From assembly GCA_947259605.1 (NCBI GenBank), contig CAMYMX010000001.1, positions 1 to 28,265 of the forward strand: 28,265 nucleotides of DNA, in the 5' to 3' direction. Positions 18,601 to 25,477 of this stretch are shown here, one piece after another. Source of the DNA: an uncultured Polyangiaceae bacterium (GTDB taxonomy: Bacteria; Myxococcota_A; Polyangia; Polyangiales; Houyiibacteriaceae). The notes under the pieces are model-generated. The model saw only the letters and a list, made by a program, of their open reading frames with translations, was not told where the DNA came from and did no database searches. Within the stretch, counting starts at the first letter, position 1; each line of letters starts with the position of its first letter. Position numbers and translations under genes: made by a program.

Positions 18601-20359
18601 GGTGGCCGCTTCGAATTGCGACATCCGATACCTGGACGTCTACCGACGCCTCGCAGCGCTCTACCAAAGCCAGGGCCGGCTCGACGCGCTCGCGGCACTG
18701 ACCGAGGCCCGCATCGATGCCGGCGCCGATACGCCCACGCTGGTTGGTCTGTTGGTGCAGAAGGCGCGTCAGAGTCGTGAGCGAGGGGACCTCGAAGGCG
18801 TTGGCGACGCGTTGCAGGAGTGTCTCGAGCTGGACCCTCTCAACTTCACCGCACTCAAAGAATTGGTCGACACCCACCGCGCTGCCGGGAATTGGCAAGG
18901 TGCCGCCGAGGCTCTGATTCGCATCGCGCGTCTGCAGCGCAGTACCGAAGAGCAGATTTGGGCATTTACGCAACTCGCGTCTCTCTATGACGTCCATCTT
19001 CAGGACCTTGGACGAGCCGAAGCGTCGCTCCGCAGGGTGGTGCAACTTTCGCCTGTGAATTTGGAAACCCTGGATCGCCTCGCATCGGTGACGAGTCGCC
19101 AAGGCAAGGCACACGAAGCCGCGCAATTGCTCGAAGAGCTCGTTCGACGCGCGGATACTGAATCTGAAAAGCGCGACTACCGAATCCGCTTGGCGGGGGC
19201 GGTCGAGTCGGCCGGTCAGGGGCGGCAAGCCGAGCAGATCTTGGAACGACTAAGGGCTGAGCAGCCGACGGAGCCCGACGTCATTCTTGCCCTTGCCGAC
19301 TACTATCAGCGTCAAGGCGCTGCCCCGGCTGAGGCAATGCACCTGAACCGGGCGCTCAGCGATTTGCGAACCGCCATCGATCGCAACCCGGGCGATGAGG
19401 CTCTTTGGACCACCCTGGTGCGCGTGCTCCAGCGTCGGCACGGTCCGGGACCAGCATCCTGCGCGGCCAGCGCAGCGATCGCGTCCGGCCACCCTGCATC
19501 TCTGTTCGAGGGAGCCGTCCTAGGGCACGGCGAAGCTCTGGGCGAGGCCAAGGTCCCGCTGTCGGGCCTCGTCGATGCCGTCGTTGCTCCGGACGGCCTG
19601 CCAGAAACGGCCCGCCGACTTTTCGCCTTGTGCGAGCATGCCTTCGACAAGGTATTGCCGTTCGATGCGGGCGCCTGGCGCTTGCGCAAACCAACAAGCG
19701 AGCATCGAAGCCTCGTCGAGGAGGCCGGCGCCGTCGCCGAGATGCTGGGGATCAGCGAGCCTCGCTTGCGGATCACCTATGTTGCGCCCGCGGCATGCAT
19801 GCCCGTCTCCGGCGACCCCCCCACCATCGTCGTCGGCGGCAACCTCCACAAGATCACCAACGCTCGCGAGCGTCTGTTCCTTTTTGCGCGAGCCCTCAAA
19901 GTAGCCGCAAACCATCTGGCTCCGGCGCTCCGCGCCCGTCCCGAGGACCTCGACATCGCTCTCTCGGCGTTGCTTCAGGAACACCGAGCAAGCCAGGGAA
20001 ACGAAGCAGAACGGCCTCAATTGCTGGACCTGCGGAAGAGGCTGCTCAAGGCGGTGCCCCGTCGCTCTCGCGACGAGGTCGATAGCTTGGCCCTGGAACT
20101 GAAGGGAAACACCCGGTTTTCTACGCGAGCGGTGCCTTTTGCGATCGCCGAGCTCGGCAACCGCGTGGCCCTGACCCTGACCGGCGATGTGCCCTCGGCG
20201 GTGAGCGCCTTGCTCAAGATCGCCGGGCACGACGTCCCCGCAGGGGACGACCGGCGTTTGAGCGCCATTGAAGAAACCCCAGAGCCCTCGGCCTTGGTGA
20301 GATTCGCGATGAGCGACACACATTTTGAAGCTCGGGCCCAAGCTGGTGTAGATCCTTAG
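15653..20359 (+). CDS. Giant TPR-repeat protein 2 with degenerate C-terminal domain
   Basis: 1568 residues starting at ATG 15653 inside the end of the previous gene. Residues 1-80 look disordered and include an acidic amphipathic motif, DIDDDAINALLDSFVE, of a type that could be a docking peptide. TPR-like repeats then run to about residue 1340, for example DYDAAMEQYTQALSADARD, SRYGRVLELQPTLLAAH and LGRAEASLRRVVQLSPVN. The last ~220 residues (from about nt 19690) form a separate domain with LGISEPRLRI, PTIVVGGNLHK, RLFLFARALKVAANHL, LRKRLLKAVPRRSRDEVD and ELGNRVALTLTGDVPSAVSAL. It resembles a metallopeptidase-like helical core but has no HExxH. The same order of elements occurs at the end of TPR protein 1, implying the pair arose by duplication or works as a heterodimer. 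No signal peptide or transmembrane segment is seen. Confidence 0.86.
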   Translation: MAEDDVSQASRESEPVSFDIDDDAINALLDSFVETEAGAPTKRTSRPPDPSDSGALAAQKTVFEHRPRHDALPLVGDTPETMKRRIALLEALGGRAVGSSRARLLTAAGELCERLGDYDAAMEQYTQALSADARDVVVLRSLRRLAMRKGDWGAAADALEKEAALELSAADRASALNLLARIQLSKLRDPAAAEQAAAHAAELREDDFVAYMLLASARLARADAGRAADALTSAAERWPRAEAEAALLLDAAEMKERAGALEDARSRYGRVLELQPTLLAAHLGVVRTSRGLGEGDAARQALLAAATQASGRLSAALRRTAAGIDRWSGAPEAAVALLGQAEDTASLWTLAESAAVCGDTQTMIDALAAPAPDGSPEIRTLGSGRRARLHAERGERDGFELASREARVDPRLETYLRSSKLLVEADCGKQSEVLRWLESMPGAKTSVASKLLQADEAAQVRDGEAFFAALEAELDDSPEELAAGAALAVAEVGAACGAIDRGGALTRAWERVPGDPMIGRAFLWGDDDTARSIRRWMDEGNTTRGARSAFAFTMAARLAQPGSEEAESACEAALAEEVDYPPALWELEDRLGGDAARAASAARQAALGSADQGASWLRASMWASSRSDRQAHAEAALSRAAPDPLLLEHLIETVGRDTEAAGELMELAARRLGMSVYLERAAASYRAAGLADRAARVLREASDAQPDDPMIRVQREEAELQGSEFARLSDSIMSRLREATSEADRLGAFEAMAELDRLKRHDMQSARLSLQSIAELRPDHIPTARALEWDALRENDTERIRSSARRLLQALPEDSPDRLARHRLHLELLKADSDILQSDLDRWLCGIDDALEADPGLARQVLGAAYAMGENLLSVQALLALQVAVDDDLERGALGLDAARVLQLMGAPENALERLDEARSHPLAREVEAGLLQAAKRWEDAAAVYQDAASKAKDGQRAASLWREAACIFEKELGDTSRAIDAWVAASNCDIRYLDVYRRLAALYQSQGRLDALAALTEARIDAGADTPTLVGLLVQKARQSRERGDLEGVGDALQECLELDPLNFTALKELVDTHRAAGNWQGAAEALIRIARLQRSTEEQIWAFTQLASLYDVHLQDLGRAEASLRRVVQLSPVNLETLDRLASVTSRQGKAHEAAQLLEELVRRADTESEKRDYRIRLAGAVESAGQGRQAEQILERLRAEQPTEPDVILALADYYQRQGAAPAEAMHLNRALSDLRTAIDRNPGDEALWTTLVRVLQRRHGPGPASCAASAAIASGHPASLFEGAVLGHGEALGEAKVPLSGLVDAVVAPDGLPETARRLFALCEHAFDKVLPFDAGAWRLRKPTSEHRSLVEEAGAVAEMLGISEPRLRITYVAPAACMPVSGDPPTIVVGGNLHKITNARERLFLFARALKVAANHLAPALRARPEDLDIALSALLQEHRASQGNEAERPQLLDLRKRLLKAVPRRSRDEVDSLALELKGNTRFSTRAVPFAIAELGNRVALTLTGDVPSAVSALLKIAGHDVPAGDDRRLSAIEETPEPSALVRFAMSDTHFEARAQAGVDP

Positions 20360-20363
20360 AACC

Positions 20364-20957
20364 ATGCGGTTGGGTTTCATCGGTCCAGCGAAAAGCGACG
20401 TGACCGCCCTCGAGCAGGCGGCCCGGCTTCTGATTTGCGACCTCGAGGTCGACACGGTCATCTATCTCGGCGAGGACGAAGCCCTGCGCGAGTTCATGGC
20501 GAAGCACGAATCGGATGCCGGAGACTCCCCGCTCGAACAGCAAGTCGCCGAGGTCGCAGGACGCGGAAGCTCGGACCAGATCGAAGAGGTGCTGCGCAAG
20601 CTGCGAGGCGCCCGATACCTTGGAAAGTTACGGGTCGCACCGCCGCCGCCTCGCCGCGCCATGGAGATGCTCGACGACCGTATCGCCCTCATCGTTCGAC
20701 ACAAATCGACCATCGGAGAGGAAGACGTGATCAACTCCAACATCGTCGTGTACGGCGATGGCCACGAGCTGATGTTCAAACGGTTCGGGCCGCGTTGCTT
20801 TTTCTGCCCGGGTCCGCTCGAAACCGGCCACGTCGGCCTGCTCGACGACCAATCCGAAACCGGAGGGGTCATCTTGGAAGCGATTACACTGAGCGGCGAG
20901 GTGCGTTGGAGCGAACCCATTCAGGGTCGGGGCGCGAAGGTCATGGTCGCGCCATGA
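20364..20957 (+). CDS. Probable degenerate calcineurin-like phosphoesterase
   Basis: 197-residue cytoplasmic protein 4 nt after TPR protein 2 and overlapping nadD by ATGA. The outline resembles small YfcE-like metallophosphoesterases. The N-terminus MRLGFIGPAKSDVTALEQAA parallels the usual strand-loop-helix with D-x-H, TVIYLGEDEAL parallels the GD motif region, and the C-terminal FFCPGPLETGHVGLLDD with GGVILEAITLSGEVRW parallels the NPGS and final beta-strand region. None of the metal-ligand signatures (DxH, GDxxD, GNHD/E, GHTH) is intact. If the fold assignment is right the protein should not bind the dinuclear metal centre in the usual way, and may be a ligand-binding or scaffold version. 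The assignment rests on layout only; an unrelated alpha/beta protein is possible. Confidence 0.5.
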   Translation: MRLGFIGPAKSDVTALEQAARLLICDLEVDTVIYLGEDEALREFMAKHESDAGDSPLEQQVAEVAGRGSSDQIEEVLRKLRGARYLGKLRVAPPPPRRAMEMLDDRIALIVRHKSTIGEEDVINSNIVVYGDGHELMFKRFGPRCFFCPGPLETGHVGLLDDQSETGGVILEAITLSGEVRWSEPIQGRGAKVMVAP

Positions 20958-21517
20958 CCTCGCGGCGGGTCGCGATCTATGGTGGCAGCTTTGATCCCCC
21001 TCACTTGGGCCACGTGCTTTCAGTCGCGTGGGCCCTCTCGGCAGCCGAACTCGACGCGCTTTGGATCGTTCCGACTTGGCAACACGTGTTCAACAAGCAA
21101 CACGGCGCGCCGTTCGAAGAACGCCAAACGATGTGTGAGCTTGCGTTTGCTCCGTTCCGAGACGTCCAGGTCTCCGACATCGAGCGGCGTCTCGGCGGGG
21201 TTAGCCGGACGCTCGAAACCCTGGATGCCCTCGAAAAAGGAAATCCAGACACGCTTTTCCGGCTTCTGATCGGCGCCGACGTTCTTCCCACGACCGATCG
21301 CTGGTACCGCTGGGACGAGGTCGTGAAGATCGCGCCACCTCTGGTGATCGGTCGCCAGGGGTACCCCGTCCCCGAGGGTTGCCCGATCTCAATTCCCAAC
21401 ATCAACAGCACCGACATCCGAACCGGGCTGAGGAACGCGGCTGACATTGGCGGCCTCGTGCCGAGCGCGGTCATCGAGCACATCCGATCGCGCAAACTCT
21501 ATCAGGGCGAAGGATGA
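20954..21517 (+). CDS. nadD: Nicotinate-nucleotide adenylyltransferase
   Basis: 187-residue nucleotidyltransferase of the NadD family, converting nicotinate mononucleotide and ATP to deamido-NAD in NAD biosynthesis. It carries the full adenylylation signature GGSFDPPHLGH (residues 10-20), the middle block RLLIGADVLPTTDRWYRWDE and the C-terminal STDIRTGL (about 152-159) followed by LVPSAVIEHIRSRKLY. ATG 20954 overlaps the upstream TGA as ATGA, and its end overlaps the next ATG in the same way. The frame is open much further upstream (to 20435), but only this start gives the canonical N-terminus MTSRRVAIYGG. The usual rsfS partner does not follow; instead the gene sits in a TPR/phosphoesterase-like/DUF2520 operon. 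Confidence 0.92.
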   Translation: MTSRRVAIYGGSFDPPHLGHVLSVAWALSAAELDALWIVPTWQHVFNKQHGAPFEERQTMCELAFAPFRDVQVSDIERRLGGVSRTLETLDALEKGNPDTLFRLLIGADVLPTTDRWYRWDEVVKIAPPLVIGRQGYPVPEGCPISIPNINSTDIRTGLRNAADIGGLVPSAVIEHIRSRKLYQGEG

Positions 21518-22311
21518 ACGTCCTGATCATCGGCCGAGGCCGAGTCGGGAATGGGCTGAAGCGGTCACTGGAAGCGAGCGGCATGCTCGAGGTCTCTGCC
21601 ACGGGCCGACGCTGCAAGCCTTCGAGCGTGGCGGCGGCGGACGCAATCGTGATCGCCGTCTCCGATGACTCGATCTCGAAGGTCGCCCGCGCCATCGCTC
21701 CGAACCTGAAGCGAGGTGCCACCGTGCTTCACTGCGCAGGCGCTCGGGGCACCGACGAGCTGGAATCGTGCAAAGCGATAGGAGCTGCGGTCGGGGTGAT
21801 GCACCCCCTGGTGTCGTTCGCGAGCAAACACCGGAGCCCTAGCCTTCGCGGCACCACATTCACGGTGAACGGCTCCCGGCGTGCCATCGCCGCGAGCCGC
21901 CGCATCGCAAAAGCGTGCGGCGCTCGCGTGGTGCTGGCCGAGACCGAAGGGGCCGGATACCACGCCGCTGCCGCCCTCGCTGCCAATGGCGCTGCAGCGT
22001 TGGCTTTCGTTTCGGTCGGCCTGCTCGAGCGACTTGGTTTCGAGCCGCGCTCCGCCGAACGCGCGATCGGTGGCCTGCTGCAAAGCGTCGGCGAAAACGT
22101 GCAGAGCCTCGGGGTCCCCGGTGCTCTCACCGGTCCGATTGCGCGGGGCGAAGCGGAGGCCGTGGCGAATCATCGAGCCGCGCTCCGCCGTTTGAGTCCC
22201 GATGCGCGCTCAGCTTACGACGCACTCGTCCCCATCATCGTGCGCTGTGCACGAGCCGCAGGCCTCGGGCAAGCGAAGGCGTCGAGAATTCTGCGCGCGA
22301 CGAAACGATGA
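21514..22311 (+). CDS. Rossmann-fold and DUF2520 domain protein
   Basis: 265 residues. The N-terminal Rossmann dinucleotide-binding motif is MNVLIIGRGRVGNGLKRSL, followed by AIVIAVSDDSISKVA. The DUF2520-type helical domain contains VGVMHPLVSF, ETEGAGYHAAAALAANGAAA and ALTGPIARGEAEAVANH. The architecture is that of 6-phosphogluconate dehydrogenase-like/ketopantoate-reductase-like proteins that use NAD(P). I recall a Francisella ketopantoate reductase, PanG, in a comparable superfamily; whether this protein has that activity is untested and no pantothenate genes are nearby. It starts within the nadD stop (ATGA) and is the last gene of the six-gene run, ending 9 nt before the convergent Clp gene. 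Confidence 0.82.
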   Translation: MNVLIIGRGRVGNGLKRSLEASGMLEVSATGRRCKPSSVAAADAIVIAVSDDSISKVARAIAPNLKRGATVLHCAGARGTDELESCKAIGAAVGVMHPLVSFASKHRSPSLRGTTFTVNGSRRAIAASRRIAKACGARVVLAETEGAGYHAAAALAANGAAALAFVSVGLLERLGFEPRSAERAIGGLLQSVGENVQSLGVPGALTGPIARGEAEAVANHRAALRRLSPDARSAYDALVPIIVRCARAAGLGQAKASRILRATKR

Positions 22312-22320
22312 ACGATGGCT

Positions 22321-24768
22321 TCACTCGGCGGCTTCGACGGAACCTTCGGTCCGCTCGAAGCGAACGCCTTCAGTGTCGCCCTGCGCAACGACCCGATCGC
22401 CGCGCGCGAACTCCCCGCCGAGGATGGCGGCTGCCAGGGGCGCTTCGATCATCCGTCCAATTGCGCGACGCATCGGGCGCGCGCCAAGCTCCGCGTCGTA
22501 TCCACCGAATGCCAGCAGTGCATCGATCGCGCTTTCCTCGATGCACAGATCGACACCTTGTCGCTCCTGTAGTTGCCGGATGACACCGGCTGCCATTCGG
22601 CGCGCGATTTCACGAACCTCGTCGCGGCTTAGGGAGCCGAAGAACAGCGGCTCGTCGATGCGATTCCAAAGCTCGGGCGGGAGAGCACGCCGCGCTTCGG
22701 CCAGCGCCGCGGCAAATCCATCTCCTGCGCGTTTCGATGCCCCCTTGAATCCAATGGAACTTTCGCCGCGCTGCGAGCTCTGGGCACCGAGGTTCGACGT
22801 CATGACGACGATCGTGTGCGTGCAATCGACCGTCCGTCCCTTCCCGTCGGTAAGCCGTCCGTCTTCGAGCAGTGGCAAGAGCGACTGGAGCACATCCATG
22901 TGTGCCTTTTCGATCTCGTCGAGGAGGACGAGCTGGTAGGGACGGTGCCGGATCGCTTCGGTGAGTTGACCGCCGGTGTCGTGCCCGATGTAGCCGGGAG
23001 GCGCTCCCACCAACTTTGCGATGGCATGCGATTCGCTGAGCTCGCTCATGTCGATCCGAGTCATCGGGCAACCCATGAAGAAGAGCTCGTTCAGCGCGCG
23101 AGCGGTTTCGGTCTTTCCGACCCCGGTCGGTCCTAAGAATAGGAAGGTCGCGAGCGGGCGCTGACCATGGAAACCCGCAGCACCTTTGCGAAGGGCGTCG
23201 GAGACACGCCGCATCACCTCGGCGTGGCCGACGACGTGCTCAGCCAGATGCTGCTCCAGCTCCAGCAGCTTCTGCGAGTCGGTCACCAATAGGCGCTCGA
23301 CCGGCACGCGTACTTTTTCCGCCACTACCTGCGCGACCGCTTCGCGATCGACGATGGCCCCACCCCGGCGACGCGTCCGCGCGCCCGCCAAATCGAGAAG
23401 CCCAATCGCCTTGTCTGGGAGCGTCTGCTCCGCGAGGTATCGGACAGACAGCTCGACGGCGGACTCGACCGCCGACGCCTCGTAGGCGATGCCGTGATGC
23501 ACCTCGTAACGCGGCGTGATGCCCATGAGAATCTCAATCGCATCTTCAGCGGTCGGCTCGGCCACGTGGATCGGAGAAAACCGCCGGGCGAGCGCAGCAT
23601 CTCGCTCGACGTACTTGCGGTACTCGACGTCGGTCGTTGCCCCGATGCAGGGAAGCTCTCCGCGCGACAGAGAAGCTTTGAGCTCATGCGCCAAATCGTC
23701 GGGTGATTCCCCTCCAATGAAGAGCGTGTGTACTTCATCGATGAACAGCACGATCTTTCCATTGGCCCGCTTCACCTCGAACTGCAGACGGTGCATGCGC
23801 TCCGAAAGCGCGCCTCGAACACCCGTGCCAGAAACCAATCCGCCCGCGGAAAGCTCGATGAGGATGGTGCCCTCGAGGCCGCGCACACCTTCTCCGCCTC
23901 CGGCGAGCCTCCGAGCAAGGCCTTCGACGATGGCGGTCTTGCCCACGCCGGGCGGGCCGACCAGAATCGGATTGTTCGATCGTCTGCGGGCCAAGACGTC
24001 CAGAAGCCGTTCGATTTCATCGTCACGGCCGATCACCTCATCGATGCGCCCGAGCGAAGCCATCTCGGTCAGGTTGCGGCCGAGCTTGGCCAGCGTTGGA
24101 TACTTCCGCGCATCGAGACTGAAGGGCGATGACGACGGCACGATGATCTCGTCTTCCGGCTGCGCACCGGGTTTTGTCGTCGGCGCGTGGATCGGCGCTT
24201 CGATGAGAATTTCTTCTTCTTCTTCTTCTTCGAGCGTTTCGACGCGAAGCTCGATCAACGGAGCTGGTTGGGCGGTCCTCCGTGCTGAAGGACGCGACGG
24301 TTTGGTAGGAGGTTGTGCGGAAAGCGACGCGGCAGGCGGGACGTATGTCGAGCTGGACCCCGCGTGCGTGTCTCCGGGTCGGAGCACCTCGTGCACCGCT
24401 TCCTGAACGCGCCGGGATCCGGTCCCGATCACCTCGAGGCTTCGGTGCGCAGCGCTTCGCGTGTCGCGCGCGACGGCCAAGAGCAGATGTGCCGGCAGCA
24501 CCTGCGGCGCTTCGGTTGCCTTGGCCAGCCGGTAGGCGCGCTCGACCGCTCGTTCGAGCGCACTCGTTGGCTCGGTGTCGACCACGCGGATCGCACTCAG
24601 CAGATCACTCTCCTTCACCCCAAGCCCGGACAGCAGCCTTCCCATCGGGCCCCCGGTCTGCAGCATCACGAGGAGCAGATACGCCGTCGAAGGGCTCTGC
24701 GCGCGCCTCTGGGCCTCGCGCTGCGCGCGGGCGACCAGTCCTTTTACACCCCCACTGACCGTCGTCAT
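22321..24768 (-). CDS. ClpA/ClpB-class AAA+ ATPase with variant first pore loop
   Basis: 815-residue double-AAA+ unfoldase. Residues 1-130 are a Clp N domain. About 133-215 form a Pro/Ser-rich linker with seven Glu at about 180-186. D1 has Walker A GPPGVGKT (271-278), Walker B LFIDEVH (Asp344-Glu345) and arginine-finger region ALARRF. D2 has Walker A GPTGVGKT (546-553), Walker B LLDEIEKAH (Asp617-Glu618) and GYIGHDTGG with pore Tyr593. There is no long ClpB-type coiled-coil middle domain. A SIGF sequence at 671-674, at the position of the ClpP-docking loop in ClpA/ClpX, suggests work with ClpP. The D1 pore loop, normally KYRG, reads GVRG at 316-319, so the substrate-gripping aromatic is missing from ring one. 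ATG 24768 has GGAG 4 nt upstream. It is likely a specialised paralogue and not the housekeeping ClpA, ClpB or ClpC. Confidence 0.87.
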   Translation of the reverse strand: MTTVSGGVKGLVARAQREAQRRAQSPSTAYLLLVMLQTGGPMGRLLSGLGVKESDLLSAIRVVDTEPTSALERAVERAYRLAKATEAPQVLPAHLLLAVARDTRSAAHRSLEVIGTGSRRVQEAVHEVLRPGDTHAGSSSTYVPPAASLSAQPPTKPSRPSARRTAQPAPLIELRVETLEEEEEEEILIEAPIHAPTTKPGAQPEDEIIVPSSSPFSLDARKYPTLAKLGRNLTEMASLGRIDEVIGRDDEIERLLDVLARRRSNNPILVGPPGVGKTAIVEGLARRLAGGGEGVRGLEGTILIELSAGGLVSGTGVRGALSERMHRLQFEVKRANGKIVLFIDEVHTLFIGGESPDDLAHELKASLSRGELPCIGATTDVEYRKYVERDAALARRFSPIHVAEPTAEDAIEILMGITPRYEVHHGIAYEASAVESAVELSVRYLAEQTLPDKAIGLLDLAGARTRRRGGAIVDREAVAQVVAEKVRVPVERLLVTDSQKLLELEQHLAEHVVGHAEVMRRVSDALRKGAAGFHGQRPLATFLFLGPTGVGKTETARALNELFFMGCPMTRIDMSELSESHAIAKLVGAPPGYIGHDTGGQLTEAIRHRPYQLVLLDEIEKAHMDVLQSLLPLLEDGRLTDGKGRTVDCTHTIVVMTSNLGAQSSQRGESSIGFKGASKRAGDGFAAALAEARRALPPELWNRIDEPLFFGSLSRDEVREIARRMAAGVIRQLQERQGVDLCIEESAIDALLAFGGYDAELGARPMRRAIGRMIEAPLAAAILGGEFARGDRVVAQGDTEGVRFERTEGSVEAAE
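24211..24231. repeat. Seven-copy TTC/GAA trinucleotide repeat
   Basis: Seven perfect TTC units on the plus strand encode seven consecutive GAA glutamate codons in the linker of the Clp-class ATPase. Length change would stay in frame, so it could tune linker length but not switch the gene off. Confidence 0.9.
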
Positions 24769-24883
24769 CGTGCTCCGTCCTTGGGTCGGAGTTAGCCGTC
24801 ACCGCCTTGGGGCACAACTTTTCGACCGGCTGTATCAAACATGAAGGCTCAAAACCTACATTTGCTCACCTTATCACCCTGTC

Positions 24884-24899
24884 ACTGGAAAGTTCCAGT
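24884..24899. promoter_or_regulatory. 16-bp palindrome, candidate operator
   Basis: ACTGGAAAGTTCCAGT has perfect 7-bp arms around AG. It lies in the 169-bp divergent region between the Clp-class ATPase gene and the exported-protein gene, 39 nt before the latter's GTG. No clear -35/-10 pair was found on either strand. The position suits a regulator-binding site; no known regulator consensus is matched with confidence. Confidence 0.4.
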
Positions 24900-24937
24900 T
24901 GTTAGCTTGATCGAGGACCCCAAGCCAGGAGCAAGCT

Positions 24938-25474
24938 GTGAATCCACGCCTCGCACTCGTCGCCACTACGTTAGCAGCCACCGTTTCGTCGGTGAGTCCG
25001 TGGCAGGGGGCCGACGCCGCAACGGGCCTTCGCGCAAAGATTTTCCTCACGCAAAAAGGCGTGCCGCGCACCCTTTCGGAGTCGGGCGTCATTCGCTTTG
25101 CTAAGTCGAATAAGGCGACGCGCCTGCGAGAGAACCTCGATGCTCCCGTCGATGAGCGCCAGTGGAAGGCTACTCTGGTCGCGAACTTCAACGCTCCCCT
25201 TGGAGACTCGGAGTTCGAAGTGCTCTTTTACGATATCCAAACCGCAGCGCGGAAGTTCATCGCCCCGGCCATGACGGTCTTCGTCAATGACAGCAATCAG
25301 CGAACGATCGTGCACAAGCTCAGGCTCAAGCGCCCGCAGTTCGAGCCTAATCGACGGCTCGAGATGGTGGTGACCGTGCGTCGACAGGAGGTCGGCCGTT
25401 ACCGCTTTCAAATTCTCGGGGACAGGGTACAACACGGCGGCGAAGTCACCTTCTCGGATGACGAAGCCCGCTGA
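24938..25474 (+). CDS. Small exported protein of unknown function
   Basis: 178 residues from GTG 24938, chosen because AGGAG lies 6 nt upstream and the reading then begins with a plausible Sec signal peptide. The signal is MNPR, a hydrophobic core LALVATTLAATVSSVS, and a likely cleavage after GADA near residue 27. The mature part is beta-rich with alternating polar/hydrophobic strands (EFEVLFYDIQ, MTVFVNDSNQRTIV, LEMVVTVRRQEVGRYRFQIL) and no Cys pairs or catalytic motif, so a periplasmic binding or structural protein is possible. I recall similar unnamed proteins in myxobacteria but cannot assign a function. It is 3 nt upstream of holA and therefore likely cotranscribed with it. It is divergent from the Clp-class ATPase gene. 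Confidence 0.75.
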   Translation: MNPRLALVATTLAATVSSVSPWQGADAATGLRAKIFLTQKGVPRTLSESGVIRFAKSNKATRLRENLDAPVDERQWKATLVANFNAPLGDSEFEVLFYDIQTAARKFIAPAMTVFVNDSNQRTIVHKLRLKRPQFEPNRRLEMVVTVRRQEVGRYRFQILGDRVQHGGEVTFSDDEAR

Positions 25475-25477
25475 ACC

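Noticed and set aside
18266..19228. 320-codon minus-strand frame inside TPR gene 2
   Set aside because: It is an antisense shadow; the sense strand carries continuous TPR repeats.
24769..24883. Heat-shock (sigma-32-like) promoter for the Clp-class gene
   Set aside because: CCCC-containing and TTTGA-like stretches exist on the minus strand, but their spacing is far from the consensus.
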